Source: Vermiculatibacterium agrestimuris
GTDB lineage: Bacteria; Bacillota; Clostridia; Oscillospirales; Oscillospiraceae
NCBI RefSeq assembly: GCF_943193085.1
Contig: NZ_CALPCU010000012.1
Coordinates: 7,197-71,196, forward strand
Reading direction: 5' to 3'
Length of the DNA: 64,000 bases
Below, piece after piece: positions 1 to 8,434 of this stretch (the first letter of the stretch is position 1; the number at the start of each line of letters is the position of its first letter). Position numbers and translations under genes: made by a program. The notes below the pieces were generated by a model. The model saw only the letters and a program-made list of their open reading frames with translations. It searched no databases and had not been told where the DNA came from.

Positions 1-255
1 ATACAGGGTGTTGCAGTCACACAGGAAGGGCTTGCCGCCCCTGGCCTTGATGTGGTCGCACAGCACTCTGGCGTACTGCTGGCGGAGGAAGGCCATGTTG
101 CCCACCTCGCCGAAGTGTACCTTTACCGCCACAAACTTGTCTTTGAAGTCGATCTGGTCGATGCCCGCCTTGACGATGAGGCGCTCAAACTTCTCCAGCA
201 GGCTGTCGCCCATGGCCACATGCATATCGGTAAAATAAACCTTTGACCCTGCCAT
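1..255 (-). CDS. DUF362-family protein, N-terminal part (cut by window edge)
   Basis: The start codon is ATG at 255-253 with an AAAGGA ribosome site just upstream. The gene runs off the left edge, leaving 85 residues beginning MAGSKVYFTDMHVAMGDSLL. The read-out (FKDKFVAVKVHFGEVGN, then GGKPFLCDCNTLY) fits the N-terminal domain of DUF362 proteins, which in many Clostridia are fused to a 4Fe-4S ferredoxin domain. Any cluster-binding cysteines would lie outside the window. The biochemical role of the family is not established. Confidence 0.8.
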   Translation of the reverse strand, partial: MAGSKVYFTDMHVAMGDSLLEKFERLIVKAGIDQIDFKDKFVAVKVHFGEVGNMAFLRQQYARVLCDHIKARGGKPFLCDCNTLY

Positions 256-302
256 AATAGTTTTTCCTTTCTATATGTTGATATTCCAAGCAGCCTGGCC
301 GC

Positions 303-1001
303 TCAGCGCGGGCCGCCGTCTCCTTTTCCCCGGCCGGCCTTGACCGTCAGAAGGACAAAACTCACCAGCAAAAGTCCGCTGCAGACCAGGCAGGCCCTCA
401 GTCCCAGCACCTCATAGGCGGGCACACCCGACGCGGCCCCAACGATGAAGACGGCGATCACGCCGTAATAGTCCACGGCGTTCCGCCCCGCCTTCCTGTC
501 CCTTCTCTGCCAGCAGTGGAACAGCTGCTCGGTGCCGCTTCGCAGGTCTCCGGTACACATGGTGGAGGCATAGGGATTCCCCTCCACCCGGCGGAAGCTC
601 TCGATCTGCATGGCGCTGGTGAATGCCACCATGCAGTTGGCCAGCATATCCAGCTCCTTGGGCAGAAACGCCACTAAGGTCACCGCGGCGATCTCCATAC
701 CCAGGGTGGTCTGCCGCCAGCGCAGTCCACCCCGGCTCTCCAGCGCGGCCCGAATGGCCTCCGCGCCCCAGATCCCCAGGGCAAAGGACAGCACGGACAC
801 CAGGTAGGCCCCCGCCCGGGCATACTCCCCCTGGAGCAGACGGATCCCCAGAAGCACCATATTGCCGGTCTCCGCGTTGGCAAACACGCCGCCCCGGGCC
901 AAATATGTATAGCCGTCCAGAAATCCTCCCGCCAGCGCCAGGAGCAGGCACAGAGAAAGGGCCTCCTCCGGCAGGCGCCGCTCTATCTGCTCAGAAGCCA
1001 A
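303..1001 (-). CDS. YoaK/DUF1275 family integral membrane protein
   Basis: This 232-residue protein has about six hydrophobic segments. It opens with LCLLLALAGGFLDGYTYLARGGVFANAETGNMV, a typical DUF1275 start (GxxDG, then TGNxV). The family is an uncharacterised group of small membrane proteins. The reading frame appears to begin at a TTG (1001-999) that overlaps the end of ebfC by 11 bp, so the genes are translationally close. No ATG lies near the conserved N-terminus, which is why the TTG is preferred. The substrate is unknown. Confidence 0.8.
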   Translation of the reverse strand: MASEQIERRLPEEALSLCLLLALAGGFLDGYTYLARGGVFANAETGNMVLLGIRLLQGEYARAGAYLVSVLSFALGIWGAEAIRAALESRGGLRWRQTTLGMEIAAVTLVAFLPKELDMLANCMVAFTSAMQIESFRRVEGNPYASTMCTGDLRSGTEQLFHCWQRRDRKAGRNAVDYYGVIAVFIVGAASGVPAYEVLGLRACLVCSGLLLVSFVLLTVKAGRGKGDGGPR

Positions 1002-1338
1002 GGCCCAACCCGCCGGTGATGTTCTTCATAGAGCTTGCGGCGTCGCTGTCCGCGGCCCGCAGAGCCTCGTTGACCGCGGCCACCACCATGTCCTGGAGCA
1101 TCTCCACATCCTCGGGATCCACAGCCTCGGGGTCGATGGTCACCGAGACCACCTCCCGCTGTCCGTTGACCTGGGCGCTGACTACGCCGCCGCCGGCTGC
1201 GGCGGTGTATACCTTGGCGGCAAGCTCCTCCTGCATCTTGGCCATGTCGGCCTGCATCTTCTGGACTTGCTTCATCATATTCATGTTCATTCCGCCGCCG
1301 CCCATACCAAAGCCGCCGCGGTTATATCCCTTTGCCAT
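991..1338 (-). CDS. YbaB/EbfC nucleoid-associated protein
   Basis: This 115-residue protein belongs to the YbaB/EbfC family of small dimeric DNA-binding proteins that coat the nucleoid. A Gly/Met-rich N-terminus (GGFGMGGGGMNMNMMKQ) leads into the conserved KQVQKMQADMAKMQEEL helix and a VSVTIDPEAVDPEDVEMLQDMVVAAVNEA core. The ATG at 1338 was chosen over a longer upstream frame because AAGGAGAG lies directly before it. The gene follows dnaX by 13 bp, the classical dnaX-ebfC order; recR is not next in line, and yoaK takes that place. Confidence 0.93.
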   Translation of the reverse strand: MAKGYNRGGFGMGGGGMNMNMMKQVQKMQADMAKMQEELAAKVYTAAAGGGVVSAQVNGQREVVSVTIDPEAVDPEDVEMLQDMVVAAVNEALRAADSDAASSMKNITGGLGLGF

Positions 1339-1351
1339 AGCCGATCTCTCC

Positions 1352-3100
<1,749 letters not shown>

Positions 3101-3120
3101 AGGCTCTCACCTCCCAAAGA

Positions 3121-3154
3121 GGAATAAAGGGAAGAAGGTCAGCTCCTTCTTCCC
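3121..3154 (-). terminator. Rho-independent terminator of the SRP RNA
   Basis: On the minus strand GGGAAGAAGG and CCTTCTTCCC form a 10-bp stem with a 6-base loop, followed by TTTATT. It lies just 3' of the SRP RNA and immediately before the dnaX ribosome site, so it should separate the two transcripts. Confidence 0.8.
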
Positions 3155-3167
3155 TGTTTTCGGCCTG

Positions 3168-3450
3168 CGGCAAGACCGCGCACCGGCCTTTGAAAGTCGC
3201 GCTATGTCCGTTACCCCGGCAGCCGGCTCAGGAGCGGCGCCCCCGCGGCACACGCCCAGATCCGCTTAGTGCTGCTCGGTTCCCCGCCTGACACGGTTCA
3301 CGGGTAGGCGTTGCGCGGGACCGATCCTTCATCGCTGCTTACCAGGGTCAGACGACACAGCGCGCTTCCGGGGGCCGGGATTCACCCCTGCTGTAGCGGA
3401 TTGCAGGTACAGGGCACCGCTATCTCCCCAGTTAGCGCGGCCTTGCCCCG
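3168..3450 (-). ncRNA. ffs: Signal recognition particle RNA, large (Alu-domain) type
   Basis: The minus strand carries the 5' Alu-domain signature GGGGAGATAGCGGTGCCCTG and, about 160 bases later, the domain IV hairpin CGTGAACCGTGTCAGG...GGAA...GAGCAGCACTAAG that binds Ffh. The ends pair: GGCAAGGCCGCGC at the 5' side matches GCGCGGTCTTGCC at the 3' side with one G-U pair, setting the limits near 3450 and 3168. The RNA scaffolds the SRP that targets nascent membrane and secreted proteins. Position next to dnaX is the usual Firmicutes arrangement. Confidence 0.92.
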
Positions 3451-3550
3451 GGCCGAAGGAAGCCGGATCCACGGGCAGGCTGATACATACGGTATCATAC
3501 AACATTTTGGGGGGATTATCAACTGAGAATTTGATTTTTTGAAAAAACAC

Positions 3551-3579
3551 TTTACACCGGGCCAAATTGTTGTTATAAT
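3551..3579 (+). promoter_or_regulatory. Promoter of tRNA-Ala
   Basis: TTTACA and TATAAT are separated by 17 bp, ending 24 bp before the tRNA. Confidence 0.8.
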
Positions 3580-3603
3580 GTCATGGCGCAAACAAGAGAA
3601 TAC

Positions 3604-3679
3604 GGGCGGTTAGCTCAGCTGGGAGAGCGCAGCGTTCGCAACGCTGAGGTCGTGGGTTCGATCCCCATACCGTCCACCA
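3604..3679 (+). tRNA. tRNA-Ala (anticodon CGC), CCA encoded
   Basis: The cloverleaf is complete: acceptor GGGCGGT pairs with ACCGTCC (one G-U), the D-arm reads TAGCTCAGCTGGGAGAGC, the anticodon stem CAGCG/CGCTG holds loop TTCGCAA with anticodon CGC, and the T-arm contains GGTTCGATCC. The 3' CCA is encoded. Its 3' end is the integration site of element 1. Confidence 0.95.
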
Positions 3680-3754
3680 AAGCAAGATAATCCGAACTTA
3701 ACGCCAGTAGGCGGTGGGTTCGGATTTCTTGTTTATATCGGCAAAACGGCATAA
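3673..3754 (+). repeat. Left attachment repeat of element 1, containing the tRNA-Ala terminator
   Basis: It starts in the tRNA 3' end (TCCACCA) and matches 12028-12109 with five differences in 82 bp. Within it AATCCGAA and TTCGGATT form a stem with an inner CGCC/GGCG pairing, followed by TCTTGTTT, a Rho-independent terminator for the tRNA. Read in the frame of the recombinase it also encodes an intact recombinase-like tail ending GGGFGFLVYIGKTA and a stop. Confidence 0.8.
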
Positions 3755-3757
3755 GGA

Positions 3758-3789
3758 AACGGCCCCTATCAGGTTTGATGGGGGCCGTT
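3758..3789 (-). terminator. Hairpin after the 155-aa gene
   Basis: AACGGCCCC pairs perfectly with GGGGCCGTT across a 14-base loop. On the minus strand it follows the stop of the 155-residue gene by about 20 bp, but the T tract is short, so termination strength is uncertain. Confidence 0.5.
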
Positions 3790-3811
3790 CTGTACGAAGC
3801 ACAAAATTACT

Positions 3812-4279
3812 TTAGCGGGATTTCAAATAAGCCAAAAAAGCCAAATCATCTTCCAATAAATCTTTTGTATCGTCAGTCTTTCCAGTATCAACGACTTTAC
3901 AGAGCGCTAGTGCACGTTTATACGACATATGTTTTATGTAGTTCGAGAGCTTTGATTGCACTTGCGCAACAGGGAGATGTGTGATGATGTGAATGTAAAC
4001 GTCATAGTTGTTGTCGTATGTTATGTATTTGGCTCCGTACTCCTCGCAATTGTCACTACGCCCCAAAATGTTAATTGCACACTCGGTACAGTCATTTTTA
4101 TTTCCCGGCATTGGAGGGAATATCCCCAGTGAAATGGCGAAGAAGCTTCCGAACACTGTGTATCCGACCCTCACCCCTTGAGTTTCTATCGTTGAGTTAG
4201 GCCCCATTTTGATATGCGCGAGTTCATTTCTTTCTAGCAACACCTGGTATCCACCGGCTTCAAAAGGCTGAATGTTCAT
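3812..4279 (-). CDS. Hypothetical protein of element 1 (155 aa)
   Basis: This 155-residue protein matches no family I recognise. It begins MNIQPFEAGGYQVLLERNEL after a GGAGG eight bases upstream of the ATG. The sequence has no transmembrane run or signal peptide. A CTEC pair occurs near residue 65, and the C-terminal third is charged and helical. It overlaps the preceding 61-residue gene by 4 bp, so the two are probably translationally coupled and transcribed after rep. Confidence 0.65.
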   Translation of the reverse strand: MNIQPFEAGGYQVLLERNELAHIKMGPNSTIETQGVRVGYTVFGSFFAISLGIFPPMPGNKNDCTECAINILGRSDNCEEYGAKYITYDNNYDVYIHIITHLPVAQVQSKLSNYIKHMSYKRALALCKVVDTGKTDDTKDLLEDDLAFLAYLKSR

Positions 4280-4461
4280 TTGCTGATACCTCCATTAAAA
4301 TTTTGTGCTTTCTGTCCATGCTGAGCCTCCCACTCGGCAAACTCCCGCTTGCCCTCCTCGCTCTCGAAATATTCTTGAATGGCGGGGAGCAGACAACGAG
4401 CCAGAGCTTCAAGCTCTCTCTTGGGAATGCTGGGGCAAAAATCATTCGTAGGGTTCGCCAT
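4276..4461 (-). CDS. Small conserved hypothetical protein (61 aa) downstream of rep
   Basis: The ATG at 4461 has AGGAGG six bases upstream and gives MANPTNDFCPSIPKRELEAL, a highly charged, probably helical 61-residue protein. I recall similar small proteins from mobile elements of gut Clostridia, but no function is known. The gene overlaps the next gene by 4 bp. The 215 bp between it and rep contains a GGGTGT/ACACCC hairpin near 4527 and a GCGGC/GCCGC hairpin near 4614, and no other gene. Confidence 0.65.
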   Translation of the reverse strand: MANPTNDFCPSIPKRELEALARCLLPAIQEYFESEEGKREFAEWEAQHGQKAQNFNGGISK

Positions 4462-4676
4462 GTTGCGACCTCCTGACGGAGTGCGCCGCAAACTTTTGGT
4501 TCGGGCAAATATCGTTATATAGCGGGTGTAGAGACACCCAAAGTTTGTGATTTACAAAATTTCTTTTCAGCGGAGCGGCCTGCGGGCCGTCATTGGTGAG
4601 GGGAATAAGGAGGCGGCAAAGCCGCAGATTTAATTAAAGCCGTGACCTCGCCCGCCTGCCTCGTTTCGTCAAAAAT

Positions 4677-5705
4677 CTATTCCGGCAACACCTCCTCTCC
4701 TTCTCGTTCCGCTCTTTGCGCCTCCTGCACCCAATCGGGAGCTGTTGGGTCTATGGGAAAGATGTATTCCAGCGCAGAGCCGTGATTGATAGGCGGGCCG
4801 TTCCTCCTATACTCTACAACATGGTGGATACGACGAAGAAACGCTTTCCAAGTTTCTGGCTCCTGTTCTTGCACCTTCGGAAATTGCTGTTTTAGATCGA
4901 TATTGCTTATAATGTAGACTGTCTCATAGCAAGCCTGACGGGGAGCATATCTTGCCGGCAGCGCCAAAGGATAGCAGTCCAAATAATCTAACATATCCCC
5001 CACCATGAGCGAAGAACGAAATTCATCAAAACAGAGCACGGGCTGCTGGGCGTATCGGTCAAAGGGATGTTTGTAGTCCGTCACCCTGTAAACGTCGGCG
5101 TAACCATGTTCATCCATGACACCCCTGGTTTTGCCCGTGGCGGTGGGGCCAAAAATATATGTCACTTCCAAGGTACGCCGTTGATCCCGATACCGGGCCT
5201 CCAAGATATCCTGCCTGATTTTGTCCATACGAGATATATGGATTGCTAAATCGGGGTTAGAGGCCATGATCTCGGCGTTGGTCATGCCGTCCTCAATCTT
5301 GCAGTAAAGCTCGGCAATATCCGTCCTCGCCCCCTGTCCCGGCTCCTCTGGGAGCGGGCCGCTCTCCTCAAAAGTACCCTCTATAGAGGTATCCGCCTTT
5401 TCATCGTTGACCCATTTCCCCGTTTTGCTGATGTAATTCCGGTTTTCCTGGGCAGAACCTCGCACCTGTTCAAAATGGACTTCGGGGAATAGTTTTTTAA
5501 GACGGCTAAAACGAACTGGGGACTTTAGCATGATGAAGAAATGCGTGTGGAGCGTTTGGGTTTCAAGGCCGATTTCGTCAGCCAGGCACCAATAGAGCAC
5601 GTGCAACTCCTGAAACTTCATTTTCATCTTTTCATGGTCTATATCATGTCGGGATTTATAATTTAATGTGCCCTGCCACTTCCTTGATTGAGTATCTTTT
5701 GTCAC
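4677..5705 (-). CDS. CRESS-type replication initiator (HUH endonuclease plus SF3 helicase)
   Basis: This 342-residue protein has the full motif order of Reps from circular single-stranded DNA viruses and related bacterial plasmids. Endonuclease motifs are WQGTLNY (residues 10-16), the HUH pair in LHTHFFI (H53, H55) and the catalytic tyrosine box YISK (Y91, K94). The superfamily 3 helicase has Walker A GPTATGKT (186-193), Walker B VLCFDEF (223-229) and motif C IISN (265-268). By family knowledge it would nick an origin hairpin, stay bound through Y91 and unwind DNA for rolling-circle replication. The GTG at 5705 was chosen because AAAGGAGG lies 7 bases upstream; a longer frame to 5801 has no such site. 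The matching origin hairpin lies 340 bp upstream on the same strand. Confidence 0.92.
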   Translation of the reverse strand: MTKDTQSRKWQGTLNYKSRHDIDHEKMKMKFQELHVLYWCLADEIGLETQTLHTHFFIMLKSPVRFSRLKKLFPEVHFEQVRGSAQENRNYISKTGKWVNDEKADTSIEGTFEESGPLPEEPGQGARTDIAELYCKIEDGMTNAEIMASNPDLAIHISRMDKIRQDILEARYRDQRRTLEVTYIFGPTATGKTRGVMDEHGYADVYRVTDYKHPFDRYAQQPVLCFDEFRSSLMVGDMLDYLDCYPLALPARYAPRQACYETVYIISNIDLKQQFPKVQEQEPETWKAFLRRIHHVVEYRRNGPPINHGSALEYIFPIDPTAPDWVQEAQRAEREGEEVLPE

Positions 5706-5733
5706 AACTGAACCTCCTTTGTTGGGGGTGCGG

Positions 5734-5799
5734 ACAAAAATTGCCGCCCACCTGGTTTCGGTGAGCGGCAACAAAAAATCTGTGCGCACCTCACCCGCC
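5734..5799 (-). promoter_or_regulatory. Attenuator-like leader hairpin upstream of rep (copy A)
   Basis: On the minus strand TTGCCGC-TCACC...GGTGG-GCGGCAA forms a stem ending in TTTTT, like an intrinsic terminator placed between promoter and rep start. A segment just 5' (GGGTGAG, 5796-5790) can pair with CTCACC in the stem and would break it. The same arrangement recurs at 8084-8150 before the helper gene, which argues for regulation rather than chance. Confidence 0.55.
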
Positions 5800-6025
5800 A
5801 CGCTAAACTTTGTTTAGGTGGTTGCTGTCGGTGTCTTTAGAGACACGTTCAGCGGCGTTTGAGATGACACAGAACTACAACAATCTGTTCAGCACTGTGA
5901 TGGCAAGGGGGTTCCCTGCAAGGTCTCCTTTCCTTTTACATATTTACCTTACGCCATAAATATGAACGAAATTTAGACTATGTGTGAACAATCTGGAAAT
6001 TTGCGAAACAATTTGAAGATTATTT

Positions 6026-6038
6026 GCTACAGGCTACA
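6026..6038 (-). repeat. Iteron-like TGTAGC repeats beside the origin hairpin
   Basis: Two TGTAGC copies (minus strand, at 6038-6033 and 6031-6026) lie just beyond the origin stem, whose arms also contain GTAGC/GCTAC. CRESS Reps usually bind short iterons next to the nick hairpin, so these are candidate Rep binding sites. Copy number is low and the assignment is an inference. Confidence 0.4.
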
Positions 6039-6041
6039 AAA

Positions 6042-6075
6042 GTAGCGGAAAGGGTAATACTAACCTTTCCGCTAC
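6042..6075 (-). other. Candidate rolling-circle origin: 12-bp stem with TAGTATTAC loop
   Basis: Read on the strand that encodes Rep, GTAGCGGAAAGG and CCTTTCCGCTAC form a perfect 12-bp stem around the 10-base loop TTAGTATTAC. The loop contains TAGTATTAC, the nonanucleotide at which circovirus Reps nick (geminiviruses use TAATATTAC). It is positioned upstream of a Rep of the matching family. The coincidence of stem, loop and Rep type makes this a strong origin candidate, although nicking is not shown by sequence alone. Confidence 0.88.
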
Positions 6076-6137
6076 GGCGGGCCGCTTTGCGGCTCCGCCG
6101 GGGGCCGGGCTTGTGGCTTGCGCCACCGCCCGGCCCC
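6071..6137 (-). other. Conserved double hairpin between ATPase gene and origin (shared with element 2)
   Basis: On the minus strand GGGCCGGGC/GCCCGGCCC forms an outer stem with an inner TGGC-gcaa-GCCA hairpin. It is followed by CGGCGG...CCGCCG enclosing GCCGC-aaa-GCGGC. Nearly the same sequence and fold occur at 18379-18440 in element 2, in the same place between the ATPase and initiator genes. It may be part of the origin or transfer region, a terminator, or a structured RNA. Confidence 0.75.
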
Positions 6138-6143
6138 AGATCG

Positions 6144-6872
6144 TCAGCAGGTCATAGCCCGTAATATATCTTCTTTCATCCGGGCCATACCACGGGGGCC
6201 GATATAGGGGACTTGCACGGGAATTTGTCTGCCGCCCAGGAGCAAGTGACCGCCCCCAATTTCCGTGACCGGGAGAAATTCATCACGGGAGAAGCCGAGG
6301 ACGGAAGCCGCCTCTTTTGATAGGTTCCCCAGCCCCAGGCAGCACGAATAGTTATCCCTCGCGCCCTGGTTCCACAGCTCGGCCTGGGCGCGCTGCACCG
6401 AGGTAAGACAGAAGAACCGCCTACTGCGGCCCATCATAAGCACGGTGGCTATTTTGGCCCGTATGCTCTCCGCTGTCTTTTTCTCGCTGTTCAGGAGCCA
6501 GGAGCCAAGCTCGTCTATCCATAGCCACCGCACCTTATGAGGGCCGCTGTCATCGTCTGAGGCAAGCTCCGCCTGGAGCAGATCATAGTATTCGTTCAAT
6601 CCCGCTTCACAGTCTTGAAAACGCCAATAGCGACAATTCTTCCCGTGGCAGAATTTGAACGTGTCCACATCGTTCTTAAAATCCAGAATGTAGACCTCCG
6701 CCCCCGGAAGCTGGGAAATTTTGGCGGTGACAAGAAGGCTGGCTATGCTCTTGCCCGTTCCCGTACCTCCCTGGGTGATTAGGTGAGGGTACCTATCAAA
6801 ATCCACGAGGACAGGCCGCTGGGCGGCTCCCCCGCAGGGGAGCCGTTCAGCGCAAAATACCACGGGCTTCAT
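6144..6872 (-). CDS. FtsK/TcpA-type P-loop ATPase (coupling-protein motor)
   Basis: This 242-residue soluble ATPase has Walker A GGTGTGKS (35-42) inside a PHLITQGGTGTGKSIAS context typical of FtsK/ConQ/TcpA motors, and Walker B WLWIDEL at about 116-122. It has no transmembrane segment. The start overlaps the stop of the upstream membrane-protein gene by 4 bp (ATGA), so the two products are probably made in equal amounts and may form one complex. Length and order suggest a coupling protein split in two. An inovirus-like morphogenesis ATPase is an alternative, but no coat genes are present. Confidence 0.75.
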   Translation of the reverse strand: MKPVVFCAERLPCGGAAQRPVLVDFDRYPHLITQGGTGTGKSIASLLVTAKISQLPGAEVYILDFKNDVDTFKFCHGKNCRYWRFQDCEAGLNEYYDLLQAELASDDDSGPHKVRWLWIDELGSWLLNSEKKTAESIRAKIATVLMMGRSRRFFCLTSVQRAQAELWNQGARDNYSCCLGLGNLSKEAASVLGFSRDEFLPVTEIGGGHLLLGGRQIPVQVPYIGPRGMARMKEDILRAMTC

Positions 6873-7726
6873 TCGCCGTAATCCGGGTCTGTGTAGGGAG
6901 CGGGCCGCTCCTGCTTCATCTGACGCTCCACCCGGGCGCGGCGGCGGGCGTTAATCATATCAACAGACTTCGCAGAAGTAAACACATAGTCGATCAGCAC
7001 CCGGCTACCACAGTTCTTGACCCCCAAGACCTCCACCGGCGCACGGCCCCCGGCTTCGGGCGAAATGAGCATGGGGTAATCAGTGATATACTTCTGGGCG
7101 TAGTTTTGCAGTGTCCGCTGTAATGTGTCCTCCACTTCGGGGGTGATCTCGCCCTCAACCTCGACTTCGGCCTGCTGGATCGCAACATCATCTTTCATGT
7201 AAAAGCTGGCCCCATCGGTGGAGCGCACCTCAATGTCGTGGATGTTACGGGGACGAATAACGGGCGTGAATGACGAAATAGCGATAAGGACACGAAGCAT
7301 AAAGCTAAGCGCAAACCCCTGCATATCCATAGCCTTCTGACGGGCAAGCTCTATATCCACATCGGTCACAGAGGCGGGAGCGGTGGCCTGCTTGGGCTGG
7401 CGGTTCTTCCACCAGATAACCACCGCAGCGATGATGAGGGCCAGACCGCCATACTTATTGAACAAGTCGGAGGCCGTACCGAGCAGGGTGGTCAAAAGAG
7501 CGTCCAGCAGGGGCAGGACGATGGTGCCAATGCTGAAAACGGCTGTGAGGATCGACACCCCCCGCAGGACGAGCAATCCGTAGTGGCAGATTTTTGCGTC
7601 ACGGGCCGAGATGGTATTGTCCGCCTCGACCTGAGCCTTCAGCCAGCCAGCAAAGCGGTGGATAGCAAAGGTGACCAACGCCCACAGAGCGGCGAAGAAG
7701 AAATCGTGCGGTTGAAAGATATTCAT
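6869..7726 (-). CDS. Membrane protein, probable membrane partner of the FtsK-type ATPase
   Basis: The 285-residue protein has hydrophobic segments near residues 10-30, 47-75 and 92-107, then a long soluble C-terminal part rich in charged residues (an EVEVEGEITPEVEDTLQRTL helix and a KQERPAPYTDPDYGE tail). I see no named domain. Its place directly before, and overlapping, the ATPase gene matches the membrane-spanning N-terminal half of ConQ/TcpA coupling proteins, so I infer that role. Element 2 has an equivalent at 16998-17609. Confidence 0.65.
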   Translation of the reverse strand: MNIFQPHDFFFAALWALVTFAIHRFAGWLKAQVEADNTISARDAKICHYGLLVLRGVSILTAVFSIGTIVLPLLDALLTTLLGTASDLFNKYGGLALIIAAVVIWWKNRQPKQATAPASVTDVDIELARQKAMDMQGFALSFMLRVLIAISSFTPVIRPRNIHDIEVRSTDGASFYMKDDVAIQQAEVEVEGEITPEVEDTLQRTLQNYAQKYITDYPMLISPEAGGRAPVEVLGVKNCGSRVLIDYVFTSAKSVDMINARRRARVERQMKQERPAPYTDPDYGE

Positions 7727-7794
7727 GAAGTTACCTCCTTGTTAATTGTGGCCCCCGGCCCGGTGCCGAACCGGGGGCCGATTGTGGTTGTGTT

Positions 7795-8058
7795 TTACTG
7801 CTTGGCAGCGGAGCCGGGAGCGGTCACGGTAGACAGGCTGATGATGTTGCCCTGGCCGTCATACTCGACCAGGTAATCACCGGGGACAGTCATGGCCTCT
7901 AAGTCGAACAGGCCAGGGTCAACGGTCTTGACGATGGCCGCCTCACCAGTCACCCCCCGCTGGGGGCCGGTGTAGTGAAGCTCCCAGAAATCATAAGGGT
8001 TACCGTTTTTCTTGGATGTACCCTTACGGTGGTTCTTGCCGATGATGTGGACTTTCAT
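7795..8058 (-). CDS. Small helper-like protein (87 aa)
   Basis: The ATG at 8058 follows GGAGC and yields MKVHIIGKNHRKGTSKKNGN, a short basic start, then a strand-rich stretch ending in a Pro/Ala tail. It occupies the position that HelP-type single-strand DNA-binding helper proteins take in ICEBs1-like modules, upstream of the coupling protein. Sequence alone does not prove that role. It is the first gene after the strong promoter at 8297-8325. Confidence 0.6.
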   Translation of the reverse strand: MKVHIIGKNHRKGTSKKNGNPYDFWELHYTGPQRGVTGEAAIVKTVDPGLFDLEAMTVPGDYLVEYDGQGNIISLSTVTAPGSAAKQ

Positions 8059-8083
8059 TTTGAATTTGCTCCTTTCATTTTGG

Positions 8084-8150
8084 ACGACAAAAGCCGCCCA
8101 CCTGGTTGTTGGTGAAGCGGCTGGTATAGTCTCGGCGCGCCTCACCACGA
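8084..8150 (-). promoter_or_regulatory. Attenuator-like leader hairpin upstream of the helper gene (copy B)
   Basis: On the minus strand AGCCGC-TTCACC...GGTGG-GCGGCT forms a stem followed by TTTTG, close in sequence to copy A at 5734-5799. Upstream TGGTGAG (8147-8141) can pair with TTCACCA and disrupt it. It lies in the leader between promoter 8297-8325 and the gene at 8058. Confidence 0.55.
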
Positions 8151-8296
8151 ATACCGAAGCTCTTTGTAGAGCATACGGCGGAGTTTGAGTGGTTTGGGCG
8201 CGCAGACGAAATATTAGTTTGTCGGCGTGAGATCATCGAAATGGGTCATCGAGATCATTGTGGTGTGGGCTTGCGGCTGCCCTCCTTTCTGACTAT

Positions 8297-8325
8297 ATGA
8301 TACCATAACCGATATATCATGTCAA
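8297..8325 (-). promoter_or_regulatory. Strong promoter for the helper-membrane-ATPase(-rep) operon
   Basis: TTGACA (8325-8320) and TATCAT (8302-8297) are 17 bp apart and lie in an AT-rich island. The transcript would have a leader of about 230 bases containing the copy B hairpin. AAAGGAGG follows the -10, and a 14-codon frame starting MISMTHFDDL (8244-8200) lies in the leader, but its spacing from that site is too long to call it a gene. Confidence 0.75.
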
Positions 8326-8384
8326 GACTTTTTGGAATATTTATATACTAGCATATTATTCTGTTTAGGAATATCAAAATTCAA

Positions 8385-8418
8385 AACATAGCGGGGGCAT
8401 TTTCACCCCCGCTATGTT
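8385..8418 (-). terminator. Terminator after the LysM gene
   Basis: AACATAGCGGGGG and CCCCCGCTATGTT form a stem of about 13 bp, with T-rich sequence on the minus strand (TTTTGAATTTT). It ends the LysM transcript 17 bp after its stop and separates it from the transfer operon. Confidence 0.85.
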
Positions 8419-8434
8419 TAATGTTATGTCATAC

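Noticed and set aside
3129..3735. Clusters of inverted repeats between dnaX and tRNA-Ala suggestive of a repeat array
   Set aside because: They are the helices of the SRP RNA and two terminators; no regular spacer-repeat pattern exists. No CRISPR array was seen anywhere in the window.
6144..7726. Inovirus prophage interpretation of elements 1 and 2
   Set aside because: ATPase plus Rep would allow it, but no coat-like small hydrophobic proteins or adhesin follow the phage order, and gene order fits a helP-conQ-nicK mobilisation module better. Kept only as an alternative.
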